Below, piece by piece: positions 26,002-34,216 of a DNA stretch of 64,000 bases (position 1 is its first letter; each line of letters begins with the position of its first letter). The DNA is taken from the NCBI RefSeq assembly GCF_050122995.1, contig NZ_JBNLIA010000012.1:62001-126000 (forward strand), written 5' to 3'. The notes under the pieces are model-generated. The model did no database searches. It was not told the DNA's origin and saw only the letters and a program-made list of their open reading frames with translations. The stretch comes from Haloparvum alkalitolerans. Lineage in GTDB: Archaea > Halobacteriota > Halobacteria > Halobacteriales > Haloferacaceae. Both the position numbers and the translations under genes were made by a program.

Positions 26002-27906
26002 GTGGACCCCGACCGGATCCCCGCGGCGTTCCCGGCCCCGAGCTTTCGCGGCGCACAGGAGCAGGCGCTGCGGGACATCCGCGACGCGTTCGCGGCCGGC
26101 AACGACGTGGTGCTCGTGCGCGCGCCGACCGGGAGCGGCAAGTCCCTGCTCGCGCGGGCGATCATGGGCGCCGCCCGCGAGGTGAGCGACGCCGCCCCGA
26201 GCGAGGCGACCGGGGCCTACTACACCACGCCGCAGGTGTCCCAGCTCGACGACGTGGCGACGGACGACCTGCTGGACGACCTCAACGTGATCCGCGGGAA
26301 GGCGAACTACGACTGCATCCTCCCCGGCGAACACGACACGCCGGTCAACCAGGCCCCCTGCGTCCGCAAGCGCGGGTTCGACTGCAGCGTCAAGCACCGC
26401 TGCCCGTACTTTTCGGACCGCTCCATCGCCTCCTCGCGGCGGTTCGCCGCGATGACGCTGGCCTACTTCATGCAGACCGCCGGCTCGGAGGTGTTCCGCA
26501 AGCGCGACGTGGCCGTGATCGACGAGGCGCACGGGCTCGCGGAGTGGGCCGAGATGTACGCGACCGTGGAGCTATCGCCCGACCGCGTCCCGGTGTGGGA
26601 CGACGTGGGCGTGCCGGACGTGGAGACGGACGCCGCGGCCGACGAGGACGCGCTCGACCGCACCGCCCGGTTCGTGGAGCAGCTCCGCGACGCCTGCGAG
26701 CGCGCGAAGGACGAGCTGATCGGGCGGCCGGAGCTGGAGCCGGCCGAGGTCGCGCGCCGCGACCGCCTGCAGGAGCTGATCTCGGAGCTCGGCTGGTTTC
26801 TGGAGGACTACCGCGACCGCGAGAGCACGACGACGTGGGTCGTCGACCAGCCCGACGGCGAGGGGACGGCGATCACGATCAAGCCGCTCGACCCCGCGCG
26901 CTACCTCAGACACACCGTCTGGGACCGCGGGAACCGGTTCGCGCTGCTGTCGGCGACCATCCTCTCGAAGGAGTCGTTCTGTCGCGGCGTGGGGCTCGAC
27001 CCCGCGAACGTCGCGCTGGTGGACGTGCCCCACACGTTCCCGCTCGAGAACCGCCCGCTGTACGACGTGACGCAGGGGTCGATGACCTACGAGGACCGCG
27101 ACGAGACGCTGCCGCGGATCGCCCGCCTGATCGTCCGCCTAATGGCCCGCCATCCGGACGAGAAGGGGCTGATCCACGCGCACTCGTACGCCATCGCGGA
27201 GCGGCTGGTCGACCGCCTCGGCGAGTTCGGCGTCGCCGCGCGGCTCCGCCGACACGCGACGGAGAACCGCGACGAGCAGCTGGAGCTGTGGAAGGACAGC
27301 GACGACCCAGAGGTGTTCGTCTCGGTGAAGATGGAGGAGGCGCTGGACCTGAAGGGTGACCTCTGCCGCTGGCAGGTGGTCTGCAAGGCGCCGTACCTCA
27401 ACACGAACGACTCTCGGGTCGCGCGCCGACTGGAGGAGGGGCAGTGGTCGTGGTACCACCGCGCCGCGCTCCGGACGGTGATCCAGGCCTGCGGGCGCGT
27501 CGTCCGCGCGCCCGACGACCACGGCGCGACCTACCTCGCGGACGACTCCCTGCTGGACCTGTTCGACCGCGCCGCGGCGGACACGCCGCCGTGGTTCCGC
27601 GAACAGGTGGACGCCATGACGACCCCGGACCTGCCGGCGTTCGACCCCGCCGCGGCGCTCGCCGGGGTCGACGCGGCGCCGTCCCCTTCGAAGTCGGGCG
27701 GACCGGCCGGGGGAATCGGGTCGCGGTCGTCGGAGAGACCCGACGGAGCGACCGGTACCGGCGGATCGAGTGCGAACGAACGCGACGGCTCAGCGGGGGA
27801 CGGTGCCGGCGGGAGCGGCGGGGGGTCGCCCACGCGAACCCGCTCCGAGGCCGACGCCGAGCGGCGGGAGAACCACCCCCTCTCGGACGTGTGGGGAGAC
27901 GGGTGA
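26002..27906 (+). CDS. XPD/Rad3-family ATP-dependent DNA helicase with Fe-S cysteines
   Basis: A superfamily 2 helicase of about 634 residues. Walker A APTGSGKS lies at 41-48 and the DEAH box in VAVIDEAHGLAEW; four cysteines (YDC, APC, FDC, HRC, about 106-136) match the 4Fe-4S domain that XPD and DinG helicases need for 5'-3' unwinding. Motif VI is IQACGRVVRAPDD. A Gly/Ser-rich tail follows residue about 560. I placed the start at the GTG of 26002 because CTTTTGT (25972-25978) reads as its TATA box 27 nt upstream; a TTG at 25975 would lie inside that box. Likely a repair helicase. Confidence 0.88.
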   Translation: MDPDRIPAAFPAPSFRGAQEQALRDIRDAFAAGNDVVLVRAPTGSGKSLLARAIMGAAREVSDAAPSEATGAYYTTPQVSQLDDVATDDLLDDLNVIRGKANYDCILPGEHDTPVNQAPCVRKRGFDCSVKHRCPYFSDRSIASSRRFAAMTLAYFMQTAGSEVFRKRDVAVIDEAHGLAEWAEMYATVELSPDRVPVWDDVGVPDVETDAAADEDALDRTARFVEQLRDACERAKDELIGRPELEPAEVARRDRLQELISELGWFLEDYRDRESTTTWVVDQPDGEGTAITIKPLDPARYLRHTVWDRGNRFALLSATILSKESFCRGVGLDPANVALVDVPHTFPLENRPLYDVTQGSMTYEDRDETLPRIARLIVRLMARHPDEKGLIHAHSYAIAERLVDRLGEFGVAARLRRHATENRDEQLELWKDSDDPEVFVSVKMEEALDLKGDLCRWQVVCKAPYLNTNDSRVARRLEEGQWSWYHRAALRTVIQACGRVVRAPDDHGATYLADDSLLDLFDRAAADTPPWFREQVDAMTTPDLPAFDPAAALAGVDAAPSPSKSGGPAGGIGSRSSERPDGATGTGGSSANERDGSAGDGAGGSGGGSPTRTRSEADAERRENHPLSDVWGDG

Positions 27907-27919
27907 GCGACGGTCGCGG

Positions 27920-28876
27920 TCAGGCGTTCTCTCGGTCGCAGAGACCGCGATCGGCCAGGAACGTACCGACCTCCTCGCGGGTCGGAAGCCCCGGCTGAGC
28001 GAATTCCGTGGTGCAGTTGATCGCCGCCGTCGCGGCGGCGAACCGCCCGGCCGCCGTCGCCGATTCCTTGGCCAACAGCCAGCGGTCGACGAGCGCGGCG
28101 ATGAAGGCGTCGCCCGCGCCGGTCGTGTCGACCGGGTCCACGTCGAAGGCGTCGACTGACACACGGTCGCCGTTCGCGAAGAGGGTCGCCCCCTCCTCTC
28201 CCGCAGTCAGCGCCACGCGGGGACAGCCGGCCGCGGCGAAGCGCTCCCGTGCGTCCGCGAGGTCGCCGTCGACGAACGCGGGCGCCGCGACCGACCCCGA
28301 GACGAACAGCGCCGCGCGGTCGAGCGCGAGTGCGGCCGACTCCCTGGTCGTCCCGCGATCAGCGAGCTCCTCGAGGGGGCCCGAAAGGTCGAACGCGACC
28401 GGCGGAAACCCGGGGTCGGCAGCCGCGTCGAGCACCGTGCTCGTCGCGGCGTCCGGGGTGTAAGCCGTCAGGAACACCGCGTCCGCGCCGCGCATATACG
28501 CGAGGTCCGCCTCGCTGATCTCGAGGTGTCTGAACTGACCGTCCGTGGTGACGATCATTCGCTCGCCCGCCGGGTTCCGGAAGACGAGCGAGCGCGTCGA
28601 CTGGCCCGACCCGGTCCTGACGCGATCGGTGTCGACAGCCGTGTCCGCGAGCCGACGCCGGACCTCCTCGGCGGTGTCGTCGTCGCCGAGTCGGCTCACT
28701 AGCCCCACGTCGCGGCCGAGCCGCGCGAGCGCGACCGCGACGTTCGCGCCGACGCCGCCCAGACCGGTTTCGACGTCGGGCGCGAAGGCGCCGCCGTCCG
28801 GCTCCGGCAGGTTGGTGACCGCGTAGTGGTCGTCCAGCATCGCGCCGCCCACGACGACAACCGACGGGGAGCTCAT
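27920..28876 (-). CDS. PfkB-family sugar/nucleoside kinase
   Basis: A 318-residue ribokinase-like enzyme. It has the N-terminal GGVGANVAVALARLG signature region (about 40-55) and the C-terminal DTTGAGDAF motif (250-258) with the catalytic base D256. The family phosphorylates sugars or nucleosides with ATP; the substrate cannot be told from the sequence. It converges on the helicase gene with a 13-nt gap. A GATAAATGAG stretch about 30 nt upstream of the ATG is the likely promoter. Confidence 0.9.
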   Translation of the reverse strand: MSSPSVVVVGGAMLDDHYAVTNLPEPDGGAFAPDVETGLGGVGANVAVALARLGRDVGLVSRLGDDDTAEEVRRRLADTAVDTDRVRTGSGQSTRSLVFRNPAGERMIVTTDGQFRHLEISEADLAYMRGADAVFLTAYTPDAATSTVLDAAADPGFPPVAFDLSGPLEELADRGTTRESAALALDRAALFVSGSVAAPAFVDGDLADARERFAAAGCPRVALTAGEEGATLFANGDRVSVDAFDVDPVDTTGAGDAFIAALVDRWLLAKESATAAGRFAAATAAINCTTEFAQPGLPTREEVGTFLADRGLCDRENA

Positions 28877-28966
28877 GCCAGAGAGGGCGGCCGCGGCGCT
28901 GATAAATGAGTCGTCCGCGGACGCGTCCCCGGTTCGGTTCGTGTCGCCGGGCCTGCCACTCCGGAC

Positions 28967-29878
28967 TCAGTCTCGCCGGTCCAGAAACGCCAGCACGCCG
29001 CGGGTGTTCAGCCGCGCTTCGGCGCGGTGGCGCTCCTCGTTCCAGAAGTCGCCCGCGTCCTCGGCGGCCGCCGTCACGAAGTGGTCGATGACCGCGTCGT
29101 CGTCGCTCAGTTCGGCGCGCTTCGCGCGGACGGCCTCCACCCACTCGACGTACGCCCGCTTGGTCTCCTCGACGATCGACGGGTCGTACTCGCGGGGGCC
29201 GAAATGGCCGAAGCAGAGCGTCTCGGGCGTCAGATCCGCGATGGCGGATGCGTCCGAGAGGCACCGGTCGAGGTCGAACTGCGGCGGCGGCGAGGTGGTT
29301 CGCACCCGGTCGATCTGCGGGACGTAGATGCCGAGCGCGTCCGCGGTGAACACGACGCCCTCGTCGGGCTCGTGGAAGACCGTCTGGTGGGGGGCGTGGC
29401 CGGGCGCCTCGATCACCTCGAGCGTCCGGTCGCCCAGATCGATCCGGTCGCCGTCTCTGACCCCCGCGATCCGGTCTTCCGGGACCGGCTCCGGTTCGAC
29501 GTAGTGTTTCCACTGGTCGCCGACCGCGGCCTTGGTGCCCTCGACCAGCCGGTCGGGATCGACGAGGTGGCGGACGCCGCGCTCGTGGATCCGGACCTCG
29601 GCGTTCGGGTACTCGGCGGCGAGGTGGCCGGCGCCGCCGGCGTGGTCGAGGTGGGCGTGGGTCGGCAGGACCCACGAGAGGTCCTCGCGGCCGATCCCCA
29701 GTTCCGCGAGGTTCTCGAACAGGAGCTCCCGGTTCGTTCCGATGCCGGTGTCGATCACCGCGGGCTCGGGCGTGTCGTAGACGTAGACCGTCCCGTACCC
29801 GTCGGTGTCGTACATCCCCGTGTCGTGGTAGTAGAGGTCCGTCGCGCCGCGGACCGCCTCGAGGTCGCCCCGGGTCAT
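28967..29878 (-). CDS. MBL-fold metallo-hydrolase
   Basis: A 303-residue metallo-beta-lactamase-fold protein. The dinuclear metal site is read as THAHLDH (73-79), with later ligands in APGHAPHQT and FTADALGIY and the final His in CFGHFGPREY. It is most like glyoxalase II or SoxB-type thioester hydrolases with an extra C-terminal helical region. Substrate unknown. The frame is open upstream, but the ATG at 29878 follows a CCTTAAGG box about 27 nt upstream and gives the family N-terminus. Divergent from hisG. Confidence 0.9.
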   Translation of the reverse strand: MTRGDLEAVRGATDLYYHDTGMYDTDGYGTVYVYDTPEPAVIDTGIGTNRELLFENLAELGIGREDLSWVLPTHAHLDHAGGAGHLAAEYPNAEVRIHERGVRHLVDPDRLVEGTKAAVGDQWKHYVEPEPVPEDRIAGVRDGDRIDLGDRTLEVIEAPGHAPHQTVFHEPDEGVVFTADALGIYVPQIDRVRTTSPPPQFDLDRCLSDASAIADLTPETLCFGHFGPREYDPSIVEETKRAYVEWVEAVRAKRAELSDDDAVIDHFVTAAAEDAGDFWNEERHRAEARLNTRGVLAFLDRRD

Positions 29879-30159
29879 ACCGGCGTGGTCACTCCGGAGG
29901 GGCCTTAAGGGTTCGATCGCGGCCGTCGGCGCGGTCCCCCGTCCCGCACCGACGACGTCCCCGCGACCTATTCGGACTGTGGGTGGTCCCGCTCGTGGGT
30001 CGGCGCTCGCGAGCCGCTGAACCACCGCCCGCGCGCCCGAAGACGGATGGCCGCGGCTTCGGACAAAAGGGTTCGCCGCGGGTCGCGGCTTCACCTCGGC
30101 ACCGGCGGCGGGCTCCGAGGGGACGAAAACGGTTTCCCCCCGCCGCGCGAGGGTCGGGT

Positions 30160-31050
30160 ATGCGCATCGCCGTGCCCAACAAGGGCCGACTCCACGAGCC
30201 GACCATCGACCTGCTGGAGCGCGCCGGGCTCCACGTCGAGAAGACCGCGGACCGACAGCTGTACGCCGACACCGTCGACCCGGACGTGTCTGTGCTGTTC
30301 GCGCGCGCGGCCGACATCCCGGAGTACGTCCGCGACGGCGCGGCGGACCTGGGGATCACGGGGCTCGACCAGGCCGAGGAGTCGGGCGGGGTCGTCGAGA
30401 CCGCCGCAGCCGCCGACGGCGACGAGCTCGTCGACCTGTTGAACCTCGGCTACGGCAACTGTCGGCTCGTCCTCGCGGCGCCGGAGGCGGACGGCGTCGA
30501 GGACGTGGCGGAGCTCCGCGGCGGGACGGTCGCCACCGAGTTCCCGGCCATCACCCGCGCCTACTTCGAGAGCGTCGGCGTCGACGTGGAGGTCGTGACG
30601 GTGACGGGCGCCACGGAGCTCACCCCCCACGTCGAGATGGCCGACGCCATCGTGGACATCACCTCGACGGGGACGACGCTGCAGGTGAACCGGTTGGAGA
30701 TAATCGACGAGGTGCTCCAGTCATCGGTCCGGCTGTTCGCGCGGCCGGAGGTGGCCGACGACGAGAAGGTCCAGCAGGTCCGGACCGCCTTCGAGTCCGT
30801 CACCGAGGCGGAGGGGAAACGCTACCTGATGATGAACGCGCCGAAGGCGAACCTCGACGACGTGAAGCAGGTCATCCCCGGACTCGGCGGGCCGACGGTG
30901 ATGGACGTCGAGGAGAAGGCGAACGGCGAGGAGACCGTCGCGGTCCACGCAGTCGTCGACGAGCGCGACGTGTTCGAGACGATCACCGACCTGAAGGCGG
31001 TCGGCGCGTCCGGCATCCTCGTCACCGAGATCGAGCGGCTGGTCGAATAG
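30160..31050 (+). CDS. hisG: ATP phosphoribosyltransferase HisG (long form)
   Basis: A 296-residue enzyme for the first, feedback-inhibited step of histidine synthesis (ATP + PRPP). MRIAVPNKGRLHEPT starts the catalytic domain, DLGITGLDQ and DITSTGTTLQVNRL mark the PRPP loop, and residues about 215-296 form the HisG_C ACT-like domain that binds histidine, so it is the hexameric long form that does not need HisZ. The ATG at 30160 is chosen; the longer upstream frame has no family similarity. It is separate from hisA-hisB. Confidence 0.96.
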   Translation: MRIAVPNKGRLHEPTIDLLERAGLHVEKTADRQLYADTVDPDVSVLFARAADIPEYVRDGAADLGITGLDQAEESGGVVETAAAADGDELVDLLNLGYGNCRLVLAAPEADGVEDVAELRGGTVATEFPAITRAYFESVGVDVEVVTVTGATELTPHVEMADAIVDITSTGTTLQVNRLEIIDEVLQSSVRLFARPEVADDEKVQQVRTAFESVTEAEGKRYLMMNAPKANLDDVKQVIPGLGGPTVMDVEEKANGEETVAVHAVVDERDVFETITDLKAVGASGILVTEIERLVE

Positions 31051-31405
31051 CCGCGGCGTCCAGGGTATCTCTGTTTCGTCAACGTGGCCGGGACCGGCGC
31101 GATCTCGCCCCCGAAGTGACCCAACAGTTGCCGTGTCTGTATCTCCCGGTCGTTCAATACGGGGATCTGACCTTCTGAAGCCGAAGACAGTTATCGCGAT
31201 TTCAGGTGTGATCGACCTGTTTTGAGGAGTACGCCACTTGATTCTGAACAAAGGTTGAAAGAGTCTAATTTAAATACTTTTATACAAATATGGATATAGA
31301 TATGTTGTTCAAGCGCTGTCTTGTGGGTGGGTGTGTGCGATTCGTCTCGCTTCTGCATGAAGGAGTTAGTCAGACCATTCTTTGTGAGGTGTTCGCAGGT
31401 GAATC
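31051..31405. other. AT-richer spacer and promoter before the 7TM-ATP-grasp gene
   Basis: A 355-nt stretch without a convincing gene. GC falls sharply from about 31190. A strong TATA candidate, TTTTATACA at 31278-31286, sits in a run of A/T. Transcription would start near 31310 and leave a leader of about 95 nt. A short minus-strand open frame (31251 downward) resembles nothing I recognise and may be a remnant. Confidence 0.6.
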
Positions 31406-33103
31406 ATGGACGTGAAATATAGACAACATTTACCGGGCATAGTACTGCTGTTCGGATTGGCAGTTGTCGCCGTGTTTCTCCGATCCAGTTCGGAGTTGTT
31501 CGTCCCGGTCGCTCAGGACCTCGACTTTGCCTTCCGACTGATGATCGCCGGGACAGTCATCGCTGTCATCCGGAACGAACTTGGGATGAGCACCTTCGGC
31601 GTGTTCGGCCCCGTGATTCTCTCCTTTTCGTGGGTGATCATTGGACCGTTTTGGGGCTTTATCGTTATCGCGTACATCTTCCTTATCACGGCACTTGCCC
31701 GTGTGGCTATCAGCGAATTGGACCTCGGAACCGCCCACCGTGTGGCGTCACTCCTCGTCGTCGCAGCGATTGGATTATTTGTTCTCGAAGCGGCCGGGCA
31801 ACTCCAAAACATCCCACCGCTCCAAGCAGTTATCCTCTTTCCCGTAGTGCTGACGACGTGGTACGCAGAGCGCTTCGTCGGGAGTCTCAGCGAAAGTGGG
31901 TGGGTACCTGCGACACGACGCCTCGCTGCCACCCTTCTCAGTATCACTGCAGCGTTCCTGATCATCACCTACGAGCCGCTCGTTACACTTGTCATCCGCT
32001 CGCCAGAACTGTGGGTCGGGCTCGTCGCCATCAACATTCTCCTCGGAAGCGTCACTGACACCCGCCTCGGCGAATACCTCCGGTTCAGTACGTTGCGGCG
32101 CTCTCTTGGGAAAGAGAACGCCGGCAACGTACTAACGATGCGTGTCAGGAACCGAGAGTTCATCGGCAAATACAACCCCACGGCGGTTATGGCGGAATTC
32201 AACAAAGCCAAGATGAAGAAAACCCTCCATGGGCTTTCAATTCCTACACCTGCCACCTATCTCATCGCCGAAGACGAGTCCGACTTCGACGAACTTCGGA
32301 CCCTCCTTGAGACGCAGGATACGTTCGCCATCAAGCCGATAGATGGATCCGGTGGGCGTGACGTGCTCGCCGTTCGTGGCCGAGACGGAGAGACCGGCGA
32401 CTTCCTCACGAATCGCGGGCAGCTAACAACTGACGAGATCGTGGCTCATACTCGAAACATCTGCGTCGGTGGTGTCAGCGACTATGGTGCTCGGCGAGAG
32501 GCACTCGTCGAAGGCTTCATTACGCCCGACGGAATGCTTGCGAACCGAACGACAGGTGGTGTACCCGACCTTCGCGTCATCACTCTCTTCGGCTTCCCCG
32601 TGATGTCGATGGTTCGGCTTCCGACCGAAGAATCGAATGGAACCGCCAACATCCACACTGGTGCAGTCGCCGTTGCCGTGGATATCGCCACCGGGACCGC
32701 GTCCGGTGGCTATCAGCAAACGCACGACGCATTCATCGATACCCATCCCGATACCGGTGCCGACCTCGAATTCACCATTCCCGACTGGGAGGAGATCCTC
32801 ACGACGGCTTCGCAGGCTGCCATCGCCAGTGGCCTCGGATACACCGGTGTCGACATCGTCTTCGATGAGGACGATGGCCCGATGGTCCTCGAAGTGAATA
32901 GACGCCCTGGCCTCGGCATTCAGAACGCAAATATGGACGGCCTACTTCACCGTCTCCGCTACATTGAGGCACACAGCGACCCGGACCAGTTCCAATCCGC
33001 GTCCAATCGCGTCCGCCGCGCACAGGAATGGGCGAGACAGGATTGGACGACGCGTATCCACGCACCGACAGACAATGAACTCCCCAGCGAGGTGGGTGTC
33101 TAA
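31406..33103 (+). CDS. Seven-helix membrane domain fused to an alpha-L-glutamate-ligase-like ATP-grasp domain
   Basis: A 565-residue protein. About seven hydrophobic helices fill residues 8-225; the rest is an ATP-grasp domain with FAIKPIDGSGGRDV (ATP-binding Lys), YTGVDIVF and a metal/ATP signature LEVNRRPGLGIQNAN, the form typical of RimK-related alpha-L-glutamate ligase-like proteins. In bacteria that ligase is usually encoded next to a separate inactive-transglutaminase-7TM protein (UUP1 type) and a RimK-linked zinc protease; here a 7TM domain is joined directly to the ligase. It should ligate an amino acid at the inner membrane face; the acceptor is unknown. GC and codon use differ visibly from neighbours, suggesting transfer. 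Confidence 0.85.
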   Translation: MDVKYRQHLPGIVLLFGLAVVAVFLRSSSELFVPVAQDLDFAFRLMIAGTVIAVIRNELGMSTFGVFGPVILSFSWVIIGPFWGFIVIAYIFLITALARVAISELDLGTAHRVASLLVVAAIGLFVLEAAGQLQNIPPLQAVILFPVVLTTWYAERFVGSLSESGWVPATRRLAATLLSITAAFLIITYEPLVTLVIRSPELWVGLVAINILLGSVTDTRLGEYLRFSTLRRSLGKENAGNVLTMRVRNREFIGKYNPTAVMAEFNKAKMKKTLHGLSIPTPATYLIAEDESDFDELRTLLETQDTFAIKPIDGSGGRDVLAVRGRDGETGDFLTNRGQLTTDEIVAHTRNICVGGVSDYGARREALVEGFITPDGMLANRTTGGVPDLRVITLFGFPVMSMVRLPTEESNGTANIHTGAVAVAVDIATGTASGGYQQTHDAFIDTHPDTGADLEFTIPDWEEILTTASQAAIASGLGYTGVDIVFDEDDGPMVLEVNRRPGLGIQNANMDGLLHRLRYIEAHSDPDQFQSASNRVRRAQEWARQDWTTRIHAPTDNELPSEVGV

Positions 33104-33360
33104 TGGCCTCGCGAGTATCCGGTGACAACCCTTGGCCATACACGCAACTGACCGCCGCTCTGTTGTTCAGTATCCTCTTGTTCACCCCCATCGTGATCTC
33201 GGGACTCCCCGGAGTCGCCAGAAACGCGATCACCGGGCTATTCACACGCGGAGATCTGCTCCTGATCTTCTTTATCGGGATGCCGATCGTGTTCACTGTC
33301 TTCGCTGCATATCGTGTCGCACAGTTTTACGGAATTTTTGGGGATCGCAAACCGAGATAA
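33103..33360 (+). CDS. Small two-helix membrane protein, partner of the ATP-grasp fusion
   Basis: An 85-residue protein with two membrane helices (about 14-35 and 50-72) and a basic end (GDRKPR). Its ATG shares one base with the preceding stop (TAATG), so the genes are translationally coupled. It has the same lower GC. I do not recognise it; a subunit or anchor of the 7TM-ligase is the simplest idea, by context only. Confidence 0.7.
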   Translation: MASRVSGDNPWPYTQLTAALLFSILLFTPIVISGLPGVARNAITGLFTRGDLLLIFFIGMPIVFTVFAAYRVAQFYGIFGDRKPR

Positions 33361-33414
33361 GGTTCCTCTGCACGGTGTCGTTCGCGTGCTACTCACTATG
33401 GACTGAATTTTGTA

Positions 33415-33443
33415 TGAATAGCGGGCTAACGAATGGCTATTCA
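33415..33443 (+). terminator. Inverted repeat at the end of the low-GC operon
   Basis: TGAATAGC (33415-33422) and GCTATTCA (33436-33443) form a perfect 8-bp stem with a 13-nt loop, 55 nt after the small membrane gene and right after an ATTTTGTA tract. It may end the operon's transcript or mark an insertion boundary. Confidence 0.4.
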
Positions 33444-33475
33444 CCGAAACGGCGTGGCTCCGTTCGGTTGACCGA

Positions 33476-34051
33476 TCAGGGCCGCCAGCCCTCCGCGTCG
33501 ACGGCCCACAGCGCCGCGACCGCGAGGCCGCCGCCGAGCAGTCCCGCGACCGCGGCGGCCGCGGGGGCCGGGGAGGCGGCGATGCCGGCGAGCAGCACCA
33601 CCGCGCCGGCCAGCAGCGCGTAGGTGTCCTCCGTGACGGAGCCGAGCACGACCGGCGCGACCGCGCCGCCGACCGCCGCGCCCGACAGCAGGAAGCCCGC
33701 GGGGACGCCCGTCACCAGCGCGCGGAGGGCGGCGACGGAGCCGAGCGCCGCCGCGTCCGGTTCCGCGGCGCTCGCGAGCAGCGCGAGGCCCGCGACCGCC
33801 GCGACGAGCGGGACCGCGAGCGCCGTCACGGTGTTCACGGTCCGACCGCGGACGGCGGCGACGCCGGCGACGAACAGCGTCGCGCCGGCCGCGAGCGCCG
33901 CGGGTGGGAGCACGGCGAGGTAGCTCGCGGGGTCGGAAAGCGCCGGCACCGTCGCGGCCGACACGCTCCGGAGCGCGAGCGGTTGCGTCAACACCAGCAG
34001 GGAGACGACCAGCAGCCCGACGCCGAGCAGCCGGCGGGAACCAGCGACCAT
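33476..34051 (-). CDS. Polytopic membrane protein of unknown function
   Basis: A 191-residue Ala/Val/Leu-rich protein with five or six membrane helices and a short charged end (AEGWRP). No conserved motif is recognised. High GC and codon use match the host genome, unlike the operon before it. The ATG at 34051 is followed by a normal N-terminal hydrophobic segment. It lies downstream of uvrB on the same strand, separated by the 16-nt array. Confidence 0.65.
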   Translation of the reverse strand: MVAGSRRLLGVGLLVVSLLVLTQPLALRSVSAATVPALSDPASYLAVLPPAALAAGATLFVAGVAAVRGRTVNTVTALAVPLVAAVAGLALLASAAEPDAAALGSVAALRALVTGVPAGFLLSGAAVGGAVAPVVLGSVTEDTYALLAGAVVLLAGIAASPAPAAAAVAGLLGGGLAVAALWAVDAEGWRP

Positions 34052-34120
34052 GTCCGACCGGAGCGGCCGCCGGAACTTAAGAAAGGCGGGACGGCGTGGA
34101 CCGCGGGGGCGAGGTCGGCG

Positions 34121-34216
34121 TCAGGAGTCGTCCGCATCAGAAGCCGTCCGCGTCAGAAGTCGTCCGCGTCAGAAGCCGTCCGCGTCAGAAGCCGTCCGCG
34201 TCAGAAGTCGTCCGCC
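34121..34216 (-). repeat. Six 16-nt tandem repeats including the uvrB stop codon
   Basis: Six contiguous units of 16 nt, plus-strand form TCAGAAGCCGTCCGCG with single-base variants, fill 34121-34216. The one at 34201-34216 is the real end of uvrB (encoding ADDF and the TGA stop). So the last five codons plus one base have been copied five more times downstream, each copy carrying its own TGA. Slippage during replication is the simple explanation. Confidence 0.92.

Noticed and set aside
31051..33470. An insertion sequence or provirus in the low-GC region
   Set aside because: No transposase, integrase, phage gene or clear terminal inverted repeats and target duplication were found; the two genes form a metabolic-type operon.
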